Shown: positions 12,120 to 24,952, counted from the first letter of the stretch. The stretch is 64,000 bases of DNA from Cladochytrium replicatum (GCA_025526935.1 JAHLKD010000095.1:62001-126000), one strand, 5' to 3'. Program-made: numbers and translations. Notes: generated from the sequence alone by a model not told the origin.

Positions 12120-12720
12120 TTTGCAATCCAACATATGCCCTTATAATATATGTTAAATTTAATCTGTTAATAAGATACGCCAAGCCGAAGTATTATAATT
12201 TGTACCTAATCTTTATATTAGATCTATTGTGTATTTAGTGTATAATACTTCGTGAAGATATAGTCCAATTTAAGGTTAGTTGCGAGATTATATCGCTTTT
12301 AATTATAACCTTATTTGACAAGAGCTTATTTCACGGCCGCTACTTATGCTATTAGTATTTATTATTATATACATTTAGATAAAATGTTGTATGCGTATCG
12401 TATCTCTCTTATTTTTATACATTCGCATTTCAATTCTATTATTATCTATATTCATCTTGATATATTTTGTCTTAATAAATTTATTAGCAGGAAAGCCCAA
12501 ATAGTCTATAATTTATTAATTACGCTGCATGCTTTAGGTCCCAGATTGTCACGTTAGATTAAATACTACGATAAACTTCCTTTATTTTTTACGACTGATA
12601 TAAGAGTTTTAATATATTAGAGCATAAATTATGTTAACTTATATTTCGATTAGTAAATACTCAATATTACATCATATATTGTATTTAGGTCAGTTGTATT
12701 GTTTCCGACCCCAATATGGG
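12120..12720 (+). pseudogene. Nuclear copy of mitochondrial DNA (NUMT): cox1 exon piece with group I intron end
   Basis: Base composition changes abruptly to very AT-rich. At 12318-12344 the plus strand reads TRAYFTAAT, the invariant cytochrome c oxidase subunit I block that precedes the MIIAVPTGIK segment. About 50 bases before it (12254-12266) is the sequence GAAGATATAGTCC, the conserved 3' core (P7/S element) of group I introns. This is the usual order in fungal mitochondrial cox1: intron core, intron end, exon. The frame is lost right after TRAYFTAAT and no full intron or endonuclease is seen, so it is a dead fragment. The edges are approximate and set by base composition. Confidence 0.75.
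12254..12317 (+). other. Remnant 3' end of a group I intron
   Basis: GAAGATATAGTCC at 12254-12266 matches the group I S/P7 element. The end is placed at the G just before the cox1 codons (12317), as group I introns end in G. No matching 5' core (R element) was found upstream, so only the terminal part survives. Confidence 0.6.
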
Positions 12721-13940
12721 TAACTAAAGAAACCAGGATAAAGAATTACAGCTCTTTTGGTGGAGTGGATTAACCATTTTATCGCTTATATAAGCAATAT
12801 TTTAAGTATTAATATCACCATTGGTTCATTGAACTCCATTCATTAAAAGGATATAAATAGCAACAATACAATCAATGGATAGCTCGTTTAAAAACTAATT
12901 CAAGATATTGTATGCTAAAATTTCCATTTTGACATACTAAACTACATATAAATAAAATAATAAATGCTGGGGTGCAACGTTGTGCTCAAGATATAAATTT
13001 TCCAGAAGTTCAGGACGCTCGCTGTCTCATCCCATTGCTAAAGTGTTTGATACAATAAAGGAGGTGTTTGGAACTCCTGTGAGCGAGTAAATGGAATGAA
13101 GACTCGCTTTCTGTAGCGTGAGCCTTGTACCATACACCATCACATCTTCATCACCACAAGTTGTGAACGTGTGATGATTATGTTTATGCTCATGCAGCAC
13201 TCCAAAGCTGGTATTTTCGTATTTTTGTCATTTCTGGTAGGTTCAATGATTCTTGTTCTCACCATGAAGGAGGGAATGTACGGTTACATCTTTCAGGCTT
13301 ATTCATCTCTGAGCGTAGCGTATTCCTGTGTCAATTTTCTCATAATTTCTCTTTTACACCTGCTCCCTCACTCTGAATACACCCGGCTGTCTCCATCCCA
13401 AAATGGACATCCCACACCCCAAACGCGTGGTCAGCTGACCGTGATCCAGAACGGCTATAAAAACGCGTCGGCCCACCCAATCACGTACACCTCACGACCG
13501 ACGAGTCGGGCCACCCGACTTGACCGCCCAGTGAACGACGATAGATCCGTACATTAATCAGGTAGGTGTCCATCCATCGCTCTGTGGATGCCATCGACCC
13601 ACTTAGTTTGGAAATGCGAATACGGCGTGAAAGTCGGATCGTTCATCGTTTGCCCTGTTGAATGATATTATTCGTGTCGTTGACGGTGCGGATTGTGTGT
13701 GCGGTGTTTCGAACGGAAAAAGGGAAAAGAGGACATCACATTCATGATCTCCTCCGGTCGGTTGTTTGATGTGAATATGATTTTTCTTTCCGTCGGCGCT
13801 TCGTCGATGGGGTACCCGTTGAACACAGCGACTGCTTCTGTTTCCGTCCGTTTCAAATGATTGTACCTTGAACACCTTGCCTTCCCTTTGCCGGCATCGG
13901 AAAAACGGTCGCCCATCCAGCTTCGACAACGACAACGACA

Positions 13941-15015
13941 ATGTCTCCTGCAACAAAGAAGAAGTCTTCCGCAAAAAAGGTCCTCGCTGACCACCCGCCG
14001 TACAAGGAAATGATCGTTGAGGCCATCACCAGCTTAGTACGTTGCGAATCCGTTCACTCACAAAGAACATTTATGGATGATCCACTTTATATCTAGAAAG
14101 AACGCAATGGCTCCTCCCGCCAGGCAATCAAGAAGTGGATCAAGGCGAACTACGATGTAGGATCATAACAACCTATTTGACTTGAGAAAGCTAATGTCTA
14201 TTCAGGTGACGGATAAGGCAGACCAGCAGATCAACATGGCCGTTAAGCGTGGCGTCGAGAACAAGGATCTTATTTTCAGCAAAGGATCTGCGTCTGGGCC
14301 GATCAAGCTCGCGAAGAAAGGCGACAAAGCTGAGGTCGCAGAGAAACCAGTGAAGGAGAAGAGGACTCCTCCGAAAGAAACTGCTCCTCCCAAGGAGAAG
14401 GCCGCCCCGAAGGAGAAAGCCGCGCAACCAGCAAAGGAAAAGGCGCCAGCCAAATCGAAAACTGCTGCGGCCAAAGAGAAGGCTACTAAGGTAAGATCAT
14501 GATGACTGACTTGTGCATCTTTTGGAAGCTAATGATCATTCAAATCTTAGACTCCGACGAAGAAGGGAACCAAGACTGCGACTGCCAAAAAGGTTGCCGC
14601 CGCGAAGAAGGCAGCGAGTCCCAAACAGAAAGTCGCCGCCGCCGCTGCCAGTCCTAAGCCTAAAGCGGCAGCAGCTGTCCCCAGCCCGAAGCCGAAAACC
14701 TCCACCGCCGCCAGCCCGAAACCGAAGACTGCCCCGGCCGTGGCCAGTCCCAAGCCCAAAGCCAAAGCCGCAGCCGCCGCCAGCCCCAAGCCAAAAGCCG
14801 CCGCCGCGGCAAAGTCAAAGGTCGCTGCCAAGTCGAAAGAAAAGGCTGCACATGCTGTTCGAGCGTCGCCCCGCAAGGCACCTACTAATACCAAGACGGC
14901 TGCGGCTGCTGAAACCGCCAAGAAGAGCGCTTCCGTGGCGAAGAAGGCCACTGCCAAGCCTGCCGCCGCTAAGGTCGCAGCAGCGAAGAAGGGAACTCGC
15001 TCCACCAGGAAGTGA
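13941..15015 (+). CDS. Linker histone H1
   Basis: Four exons (13941-14036, 14097-14156, 14206-14490, 14551-15015) give 301 residues. Residues about 14-90 form the H1/H5 winged-helix globular domain: HPPYKEMIVEAITSL, then RNGSSRQAIKKWIKANYDV, then QQINMAVKRGVENKDL and FSKGSASGPIKLAKK. The remaining 200 residues are a Lys/Ala/Pro-rich tail with repeated SPKPKAAAA-like units that binds linker DNA in the nucleus. The introns make it a polyadenylated type, as is usual in fungi. It converges with the dynein light intermediate chain gene, leaving 470 bases between stops. Confidence 0.95.
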
Positions 15016-15485
15016 TAGTTTCCAAACTGGGGTTCAACATTTTATCGTTTTGTCCACATTTTTTTTCTTTGGCTGTCTCCTTGTTTTCATTCTTGTTTCA
15101 TGTCACTACTTATTTTCCATATCCTTTGAGCTATTTATCCGTGCCACTTTTTTCACTCCTCAAAAATGCTTTCGTTTTCTCTCACTTGTATTTGTTCTTA
15201 TAAGGTAGAGGACCTTGATGTATCTTTTTTCTTTCTCTTTGATTTTGTGTCACAATTTGACTTGCTGAGAAACAAAAAGGGAGTGATCGAGTGGCAGAGG
15301 AATATATTGGAATGCTTCGTCTAAGTGGTTTGTGCCAACCCAGCATGTACGACAAAACGCAATCTTGGCGTGAAGGCAGGAACAATTCGCACAGTGCATG
15401 GAAAGGAGACCGAGACCCATTTACATAGCAAAAAAACAAAACCCAAGCTCTTCACGAACCACACAAAACTTCCCAAAACTTCAAA

Positions 15486-18158
15486 TCATGCCGGATCAGT
15501 GCGACCGCTGCCACCCAATCCGGGTTTCGACGGCGCCGGCCGACTCGCCGCGCTCCCTGTTCGCCCCATCGCAATCCCTGACGCACCAGCACCATACCCA
15601 GCGGCGCTCGCGTTCCGCTGCATCAGGTTTGCAAGGGGCGAGGCCGCACCACCTGCGGGAGGCGACCCTGGCGTCTGCGGCATCGATCCCGTTGGCGCGA
15701 GCGGGACGCCCGCGGATGTTGCAGATTTCTTGACGAGAAGGTTCTGGAAAAAGTTCTGGATCATCTCGGTTTGGGCTGCTGTGGAAGCCGGGGACGTTGC
15801 GCCGACTCCGAGTGCGTTTGCGGCTGCTGCTGCTGCGGCCGCGGTGGATGCACTGGACCCACCAGCTGAGATGGGGCTCATGGTCGACATGGATGACATC
15901 TGGAATGGCGGATGAGCGACTGGTTTGCCAGGACCTGTTATTTTGAAGATTTTTTACCTCATTGCGCAACTTTTCTGCAGAGCCAGGGGGCTGCATCGGG
16001 TTACGAGACATTTGCGAAATTTGGGACATGTCCTGTGGTCGCAAAAACGAATGATTAAGGATCAACATCAATTAATGTTGGTTCGGTTGTAGAATTTACC
16101 TTGCGGGCTCTTCGCGACATCATCAAATCATCGTAGTCACCCGAATTGTTGGATCCCGTACGGGAATAGTCCATTGCCATTGAAGGCGAACCCAATCCCA
16201 TTGGCGGGCTGCTCGGCGCCATAGTGGACGAAGTGCGCGACATCGACGGTGCCATTGACGGCGGCCCGACGAGCATGGCACCCGCACCTCCCGGCCCGTC
16301 CAACTTTTCCAGGCTCGGGATCATTGAGTCCAGGAACGATTGCTCGTCTTCCGCAACAACCTCCATTGTAGCCCGGTGAATCTATCAAAGAAAGACTAAG
16401 AGCACTTCATCACGAAGAAGCAAAAGGACCCACCTGCTCCTGTCTCGGGTTCACAATGACCTCCTCATAGAGCATCCTCGCCTGCTCCCACCACCCTCCA
16501 TCACTATCGAAATCGACCGCAGTCGCCTCGTCATGGTCGTATCCCCTTTGAACCTCATCATTTTCGTCGTACCCGTTCTCGCCATCCTGCGCCCTGCTGA
16601 GCGACACCTCGCCACTCATCGCCTCGACCTCGAAAGACTCACGGAGCACCTTGATCTTACCCCACGAGTCCCAGCCCGACGGGATCAGGATTGGCTCGCG
16701 CTCGATGAATTGCGCGCTTTTCTGGAAGGGGAAGACGAGTTGTGGAGTCGCAGATGATCCGTCGGCGGCGGCCACGGTGAGGTGGGATGCGTAGGAGGGG
16801 AGGGGAGGAGGGAAGAGGCGGTGAAGGACGTAGGAACGGAGGTTGAGGAGGGTAGTTGGTTTGTTGATGGATGTGTAAATCAAGGCAGCCCCGTCTGAAT
16901 GACCAGATGATCAGGCATTCAAAAATTTGTCGATCCTCGAACATCTCACATTTTAAACAAATAGTCCTCAAAGTCTGTTGGATGTAATCGAATTGATCGT
17001 CTCTGAAGTCCTTTTCGCGCTCAAGTGCGATCATGTTGTCCGACTGAAAGCATGAATTAGTTGTGTAGGTGAAGAATATTTGGCTTTTTTTTACCATTTA
17101 CCTTTGTACAAACAACGACAATTGGAATACCGAGATTTTTGGTCAATGCACCCTGAGGCAGCGGGGATGGAACGTGTGTTGTGGTTGCATAAAGTGGTGT
17201 CGAGAGACCCAGAACAGGCTGGGTGTTTTCGCCGCTAGCAGGTTCTACGCCGTTAGCTTGAGCTCCGACGGTTTCGCTGTATTCTCGCATGTACAACTCC
17301 ACTACGAAGAAGATGAGAACTTTTCACCCATTCACAATTTATAAATTGCACCTACCACGCAGACACAAATCTTCGAAGATTTCACCACTGATTCGAGCAT
17401 CCTCCCCCTCCCTCGACTGAACTATGCCCAGAATCTCCCGTTCGAGAACACTTAGCCAACGCTCGAGCGATTCTACAAATTTCCATGGTTCAGTCCAATC
17501 CAGCACAATGAGTGCGAGCGAGTCGCCCAACGCATTCGGGTCGTGTTGGAGGGCGTATGGAATCAAGCTACCGTGCTCAGGATGAGGTGCGACGTGAAAC
17601 CACCCAATCCTCGCAATCACGTCTTGAAAATTCAAAAAAAATGAAGGTCATCGACTTTGAACAACCTATCAAAAGAATGTGTCAAAGTTTACCAGCATCG
17701 TCTTCGTCTTTCACTTCCATGTAGCTGTAGCTCAACGCAAGTTCGCGCTTCTGTTGCTGTGATACCCCACCGCCGACCAAAATTTGCTTCCCTTCCATTC
17801 CACTCGCGGCAGCGTTGCCATCAGACACTGTCTGTACGATAATCGATGCAACCTCATCAGTGGTTTGGCCACGCAACGTATTGATCAAAGTCGTTTTGCC
17901 CACTCTGGAGTCACCTGAAACACACAAGTTAAGTAAGCTGGTACCAGCAGTGATGTTGAAGGCAACATATATACCCATGACAATGACATGTTTTGAGGGT
18001 ACGCTTTTTGAGGCAGCCACAGCTGAGAGGAACGAGTTCCAGATTCCCTGGGAAGGCTTCTGACCAGCGCCGCTCAGACCGAGTACCGAAGCATTTGGCG
18101 GGAGAGTTGAAGGTGCCGACGGCGGGAAGGGCGTGCCGTTTGATAGCGACGAGTACAT
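15486..18158 (-). CDS. Cytoplasmic dynein 1 light intermediate chain
   Basis: Nine exons (17975-18158, 17693-17914, 17356-17622, 17102-17301, 16950-17043, 16434-16894, 16100-16381, 15958-16032, 15486-15899) give 732 residues. The N-terminal region IWNSFLSAVAASK followed by HVIVMGDSRVGKTTLINTL is the P-loop of the light intermediate chain RAS-like domain. NIGIPIVVVCTK-like and MIALEREKDFRDDQFDYIQQ segments complete it. The long C-terminal half is Ser/Pro/Ala/Gly-rich and carries EMIQNFFQNLLVKK, which resembles the amphipathic helix by which light intermediate chains grip cargo adaptors. It tethers dynein to adaptors for retrograde microtubule transport. The tail is longer than in the animal proteins. 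Confidence 0.9.
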
Positions 18159-21100
18159 TTATTTTCTTAGCGATTTTAGGGTCTCTTTGTTTGCCGGCTG
18201 TGAATGTGGCAGTGTATTGATGAAGATTCAACTCTCAGAAAATTAAAAAATATCGATATGATCGTGAAGTTCCCTGGCAACGGTAAGACAGCGATGATAC
18301 ACACCGTGGTGAGGGTACTCCAACCCCGAATGATTCAAGGATTTCCACTGAACGCGACCGTCGCTGTTGTTCGCGGTAGCAGTCCGATTTGCACATTCTT
18401 CTTACATGTCCCGTATTCATATGCGTCAGCGTAGTCCTCAGGGTTGGGAATACAGCTATTTTAGGCTCCTTTATTTCTCTGCTGTCGTTATCCTTCCGTG
18501 ATTCGTGATTCGTGGCTGAATATCGGGCCCGATCTCTTCTGAGCTAAATCACCCTCACACATAACCGAGCAGTATCGGGCCAGGCTACTAGCAGTACATT
18601 TTCGAAGTTGAGATTGGAGCTCTTGGGATGATATGTGAGAGATTGTCACTTCGAGTGGACAATGATAACCCTATGTCTGATCCACTGCCGAGTCTGGTAG
18701 AGTTGAACACCGAAAAGGTTCCTCCTTTTTGCGAAAGAGCCGTCTCTGGAAGATGTAGATGTAACAATCGAATCAAAAAAATTGGAGTTTATGGTACCGT
18801 TGTGGAGGGAATGGCGAAGCGTCTGGCGGTAAGGTCCGTCGTCAGAAAACTTGATTGTTTCATCATTTTGGATCTCCATGTCTCCGACTACTTATATCTG
18901 ATCTTTTTGATGTCGGAGGATGCAGCTCTTTGCGCGTGCACTCTTTTATAATCGCAGGATTGTTTGTCTAGTGTAAGATTCTTAGTGTCAAATTTAGCTT
19001 TTATTACATACCAGCCAACCAATGGATCTGGCAAAATGAGTGTAAAACCCTATATTACCTTAGTAATAGTCAAAGCATCAGTTCGATTCAAAAGCGTACT
19101 GGCATGATCCAAATTTAGATTCGTTGCAGTTGTTCCCACGGATTTGGGTATTTTCCACTTGGTTTGTTGACCCAGCGACTCGGGAAGTTGACGCTTTCTC
19201 GGGTTCGTTGAATACTCTCCCAAAGCTGTGGGTTTTAAGTCATGCTTTATCTCGACTCACACAGTGTGATCAGGACAGTGATTCCACCATTTCCATCTTT
19301 GGCGTCGACAGGTGATCCCAGCAACTTGAAGTATTGGACAAAGCTTTTTTAGCTTGTGGACCCTTGTTGTTAATCTGTAATTTGCCCCCGATTCAGTCAT
19401 CCAGAGTTTCAAGATGTCTATTCGTAAGCCAGCAACCATCCCATTTCTGGTTGTGCGAACGATCACAATAGGAAGCGTATTCTCATGTCTTGTCTATTCA
19501 ATGATCGATTTTGCCACATCCAATGTTCTAGTTGTTTGACGGTCTAGAAGCCAACCGCCCTTGTTTTGCAGCAAACATACTCTGATCCAGAAAGCTGGCG
19601 GCCAACATCTGAGATCCTCATGCTTCTCGACACTCGGCGCACGCTTGCCGTCCGCGAAGGAACGTTTTCTTCCAACGAAGCATAGCAGCTCATAGAACGA
19701 AGCTCTGACGCAGTCGGCTTCGTGGTACCCTCCGCTACACTGCGGCCGCGTTTGGTTGAACAGTCTGGTCCGTCACCACACATCAATTTACAGTAGCGAT
19801 CCAAGTCTCGTGAAAGCGATTCACGAAGCTGGGATTGGTGCTTATAAGATGACAGGCTACTCGCCGATTCAGATGGGAACCAGAGAGTCGAGGAAGAGCT
19901 CTTTACTTCGGAGCTCTGCAGGTCTGCGGATGAGCGTGATGAGGATGAATCTTTGGAAACTGAAGTCGAATCATCGGTTGAATCCAGTTCACTGTGGAGT
20001 CCAGATTCGTCGAGGTGACCACCTGTGAAAGAAATTTAAGTGCTGGCGGGTTTATACACCTGTTTCAACATACGATTCACCCATAGCAATCCTCGGTTTA
20101 AGGTTTTAACGACCCCTCGGGCTTGACGCTATGAAGCAAATCACATGTTAGGTTGATGAAGAGTTGGGTGGGTGTCTTCCCGTACTGTGCTTTTCGAGTG
20201 AGGATCCATGCTGTTTACCAAATCGGAGCTTCCAGTTTCAAAGTTTGATAGAATGGACGTATAGCTAGCTGGGTTCTGGCAATGGAGATGAGGCTCAAGG
20301 GACAAGCACCGCATTATGTTCGGCAAACCAAGGGCTAGGCGGTGGTTGAACCTGAAAATAGATCGTTAAACAAATCCGATCCAGGGGTGCTGGTTCTAGA
20401 GCGTGGTCCCAGGAATCATTTAAGTTTTTCTATAAACGGAAGTTCATGCCTAAACTCAGGGTCTGTCGACCGACAGAAGATTGTAATGTAAATTTTCGTT
20501 GTTTTTCTTCCAAATTCGGTCGGCTGGTTCCACTAAACGATACCAATGCGGAGCATTCACAAGCTTCTGATTTGCTGTTGAACCTAGCCAAAATTAGCTG
20601 ATTGTGTCGCAATCAGAGACATGGTCAGATTGGGAATACAGGCTTCTAGATATGATTCTAGGAATCGTTTTATTTAAGTGATCCGGTCGGAAGCTTCCCT
20701 GCAGTAAAACGTCACAAATTTCCCGGACTTGAGGGTTAACCAGGGCGAGTGTATGATCTTCAAAAATACTCTACTGCAGTGGACAGGATGTGTTTTTAAG
20801 TCAAGTTTGCTCCACCTTGGAAGCTACATTTTTAATCAGGTCATTGATAAATTCATTTCACAATTTCACATCGAAGTTTATGATAGATGTCGGCCACTGT
20901 TACTGTTTTGAGCCTGAATATTTAACGAGGTTCGGAAAGCGAAGGTGTGACCCCAAGCAGTCTCTCAGTTGCCCTTCTCTTCATCGCCGGGCATATCTGG
21001 ACTAACCAGCACTGTGAAATTAACCTCAAAGGTCTTGCACATCCAGCACAGTTTCGGTCCTCCACGCAGGAGTGGAACAAGATGGTCACCAAAATCCGAT

Positions 21101-22602
21101 GTAGTAAAAATTACAACAACCCAGAGGTAAAAAGCAGATAAGAAAATAATAGTGACTTGAATCAATGGCAACCCAAACCAAACCCAGAACATCGCGCCAG
21201 GGTCACAAAATCACACCAGCTCCCTTGTCTCGACCGATCCGGATCGACCTGAAACGTTCACACCAGAATCCCTCGATCCAAGCAAGCTCAGAATGCTCCC
21301 TCTCCGGACCTCGTTTCGAAGCGTTGTGGCGTGTGTCGGTGTGTTTGCGTATCGACACATGATCACTACCACGCCCAATCCTTTGGGTATGTGATGATAG
21401 GGAAAGTGATCTCTGGTGTTTCAAGGCTCGTTGGCGGTATTTATCAGCACCTGCATGGGGGAGAAGCAGAGTTTAGATCGTCGTTGCCTTGCATCATTTT
21501 ACGTGGGATGTTGCATACCCTTCAGCCACGGTGTGCAAGGTTTCAGTGATTAAGAATCGTTCGCTGAGGTGAGTTGGTCTTGATCTATAATGTCATATTC
21601 GTAAAGGGTACAGAACGAAACGCCGTGAGATATTCACTTAAACACCCTTCCATAACATCAACCAACTGAAAGGTTTGGTTTGGAGACATCGATGGTTTGA
21701 GTTATATCAGATGATACACCGATATTGCTCAAGGGAGTCAAGGAGCGACAGCGAGAATTGGAAGAGCAGAGCCGCTTTTATATTCTTGCTTTGCGTGAAT
21801 GGTTTCTGAACTGCTGCACGTTGATCCGGGATGGCGACAGGGCTTTTATATAAGTCGTGGTGGTGCTTTGCCATGATCGACAAAGATAGACAGCAGGGGA
21901 AAAAGGGATTGTCGCCAAGCCTAAAGATAGACTCCCAACACGGACTAGCCATCCGATCATCGGCTCGAATCTAAGACACCGATGCAAGCCGAGGTGGTAA
22001 ATTCTTTCTTTGTTTGGATAATCGCTGGCGTATTCCTACGGCGTGATCCCTGGAGGGATCTGCACAGTTTCGCGTCGTGCAACCTTTTGGCTACTTCTAC
22101 TGTGAGAACGATAAACTCCTGTGTGGAAATGAACACTGGGACCTGCACTATGCGTATCAGTCGATGTAAGAATGTGAGATCCCAAGTCCAGGACACGCTC
22201 AGTGCGTTTTTGAACCAGGGCTAAACATAGCGAATCTCAGGTCTGGTTTCACATGTCAAAACCAACCGGTTGATTTCAAAATCACCGCCCTTGGTCGATG
22301 TCCATGGCAGTGATGCAACCGAGTCATCGGTCCTTGCCCTGTTTTACACATGTAAAAAGCAACCTTAGATCTCACGAACACCGCCTCGCCAATTGCGATC
22401 ACCAACTTAGTCAGACTGCGCTGCTGTAATGGTATATCCACTATGATCCCGTTAATATGGTCTAATGATGGCCACATAAACATCATATATCTATTGAAGA
22501 TTGGGAAAGACAGCGAGGTGGAAGAGAACACCTGCATGATTTCATGGAGAAGAGACTCAAACATATTACCTCTTTTCATACCTGCTCTTTACTTTTCTTC
22601 CA
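18159..22602. other. Gene-poor region with scattered coding-like fragments
   Basis: No complete gene was recognised in 4.4 kb. Two stretches look like exons. On the minus strand 19060-19255 an open frame ends in a usable GTAATA donor. On the plus strand about 19870-20020 an acidic, Ser/Glu-rich C-terminus ends in a stop after SSSLWSPDSSR. A plus-strand ORF at 18628-18951 (MSDPLPSLVELNTEKVPPF...) has a faint OB-fold look (GVYGTVVEG) and is too weak to name. The rest (20030-22600) shows no coding signal. Confidence 0.45.
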
Positions 22603-24174
22603 TCACCAAGACCTCTTGACGGCCGCGGAAGATCTGTACAACGCATAAAGCCTCTCCAACTCCTCGACAACTATCAAATCCTCACCCTTCACCTCCGCCT
22701 GCACCTCCGCTTTCTTCGCCACAACCTCAAACACTCTCTTCCTCCCACCACCTTCTGCAGACGAAATCTCAGTCCCGCTATCCGTAGCCTTCCTCCGTCT
22801 TCTCAACCCCTCCCTCTCCCCCTCATCACTTCCCTCCTCGTCGTCCCCAAAACACCTCGTAACAACCGCCCGGCTCTCATCCGGCACCACAACCTTCACA
22901 AACGTCCTCCCAAACCCGTCCACGTCCGCATGGTACTTCTCCACCGCGTCGCGTCGGATCCAGAGCGGCTTTCTCGTGTTTGCGTGTGGGCCGTCGCCGA
23001 TCGAGGCCGAGAGAGCCCAGAAGAGCGATGTTGCGCCGTTGCGGCCTGTGAAATTGAGGCCGGAGGCGACGAAGCGGAGGAGGACGAAAACGACAAAGAG
23101 GATCCAGGTTGGGACGCCTAGGGTGCCGGTGATGCCGGAGTGGAGAGCACCGGGGTCGCAGAGAACGAGGTGGATGGCGTTTGTGGAACGGAGGTGGACG
23201 GGTGAGGTGGTGGAGGGTTTGAGGTAGGATTGTCGGAGGGCGAAGAATGCGAGATCCATGAGGCGTTTGGAATGTTCGTAAGGGTGATGGCTGCGAATCA
23301 GTTATAGTCAGTGAAGATAACCATAAATTTACGGAAGTCATATGTGTACCTCTCCAAAGCTTGGAAGTCATTAAGGTCAACAGATTCGGCCACTGGCGTA
23401 CTGGAGCTGTTGAACAATACCTTCCCGCTGCCTCCAGCAGCAGAAAGCAAGTCCTCGATTTCCCTGAGCTGCTGCAGTAGTGAGACATCAGCTCATTTCG
23501 TGAATCCAATACTACGTACAAGAATGTAATGGCCCAACACATTCGCCGCAAAAACTTCTCCAAGTGTCCCACCGCTGTCGGGAGTTGTTTCACCAACAGG
23601 TTGAATAACAATATCTCCGCCGGTTCTGAAAACATGGTCCGGACGCGTAGCAAGCTGGTAAAGAGCCCATCTCACTCGGATCCCCTCCGAGTGAAGAACA
23701 CCCGCGTTCATAACAAGCGCGTCGATCTTTTCGAACCGATCGGCGAGTTCCTTAGCAGCACGGAATACATCAGCGGGTACGGATAGATCGACAATCAGCA
23801 GCTGTAGCATCTTCTTTGCAAACTCCTCGCGAGCGGCATCGTCATCGAGACCGCGGACTGGGAAAGCTTTGCGTGCTTTTTGGCCAACAAAGTATTTGGA
23901 TATGAGGGTGTCTAGGGCAGTGTTGGCACGTTTTGGAGAGCGGCATGCGAGGACGATGATGGTGGGGATTTGAGGGGTTGTGTGCGTGGTGGAGAGGTGG
24001 CCATCTTGCGAGGGTCGGAGTGCGGCGAGATGTTTTTCGATCAAAAGTTCTACGAGGCTGTAGCCACACCCACTGGGAACATAACCGTGTTAAGCGGGAC
24101 AAATTCAATGAGTGGCATTGCAGGAAATACCTGTTCGCACCGGTGATGACGACGACCGACGGGGAAGCAGACAT
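22603..24174 (-). CDS. ERG27: 3-keto-sterol reductase (ERG27 type short-chain dehydrogenase)
   Basis: Four exons (24131-24174, 23520-24072, 23350-23471, 22603-23290) give 468 residues. VVVITGANSGCGYSLVELL is the NADPH-binding Rossmann motif, LVMNAG the second motif, and HPYEHSKRLMDLA holds the catalytic Tyr-x3-Lys. The long insertion between the first strand and ACRSPKRA, the NSSSTP serine region and the C-terminal tail past residue 350 fit the 3-ketosteroid reductase/HSD17B7 group. The enzyme reduces the C3 ketone during C4 demethylation of ergosterol precursors on the ER and lipid droplets. A hydrophobic helix (WILFVVFVLLRFVASGL) fits membrane attachment. It is divergent from aconitase. Confidence 0.88.
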
Positions 24175-24952
24175 TCTACAGGCCCGTTGTTTAATAAGAG
24201 GGTTTTTGAATGATGTTTTTATGAGAAACACGACTTGCACTAATGATACCAAATGAGGAAGGAGGGGTAGGATCAGGCCATCTGGCGTGGGAACTGGAAT
24301 TACAGTGTTGAGCTTTGAATCTGATCCCAACCAGATCTTCACTCTTCGTTTAACTTTCTGTATTTGTCACAAGTCTGTTCATTATCTGGTGATGGTGGTT
24401 GTGGTATTGAATTCAATGCTGTCTCTGGTGAATCGTGTTGCTATGGTATCCATTTATTGCAATGATGCACCGCACCTTTAACCCCGCGTAATGGTCTCGG
24501 AGCGATTCGATATGTGTGCGCCAAACACTAGCTCCTGCCAGCTCAGAGCCGATCGTCATTATCATAATTTTCGGCCTCTGCAACATCTGCCATAACAATT
24601 TTGAATAAGTAATTTGTGCCATATGACAACATAATGAGCACAAATAGCATTAGCAGGCACATAGCAATAGTTCAGTTAGCATGCAGTCGGTAGTCTTAGC
24701 ATTTCGTGGCCACCGCCAGCACCCCTCCCCGCTATCTCCGCCCCTCCGTGTGTTCGGCTTTTGTCGGATGCCTCCTTTTTGCACGTGACAGCTGTCCTCT
24801 TCTTGAACAGAAGAAAGCTTTGACCAGTAAGACAGTTAAAAGGAGCCTGTGGGGAGAAAAGATCCACGCTCTTCGCTTCAGGACCACTAAACTAATCGCA
24901 TCCGCACCTCTTTATTGCAGTTTTCTGACTCTGACTGGTGAAGGTCGAGATC
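24175..24952. promoter_or_regulatory. Shared upstream region of ERG27 and aconitase
   Basis: These 778 bases lie between two divergently transcribed genes and contain no believable coding sequence. They should hold both promoters. No specific binding site could be assigned. Confidence 0.45.

Larger units (their letters stand above)
10295..13940. other. Gene-poor gap containing a mitochondrial relic
   Basis: 10295-10700 is the likely promoter side of the AIF-like gene. Between 10716 and 11030 short open stretches with intron-like ends can be read on the plus strand, but none matches a family I know and they are probably chance. 11050-12100 shows nothing. 12100-12720 is strongly AT-rich (annotated separately). 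13171-13557 holds a 128-codon plus-strand ORF of mixed hydrophobic and polar make-up that I do not believe is a gene. 13560-13940 is the 5' region of histone H1. Confidence 0.5.

Noticed and set aside
13171-13557. 128-codon plus-strand ORF before histone H1
   Set aside because: Hydrophobic start and random-looking second half, no family features, lies in the H1 upstream region and ends in low-complexity promoter-like sequence.
14513-15208. Arg/Pro-rich plus-strand ORF over the H1 gene
   Set aside because: Alternate frame of the Lys/Ala/Pro-rich H1 tail; the H1 frame has the globular domain and proper splice sites.
22877-23653. 258-codon minus-strand ORF over ERG27
   Set aside because: Shadow frame of the ERG27 exons; it lacks any motif and contradicts the HPYEHSK frame.
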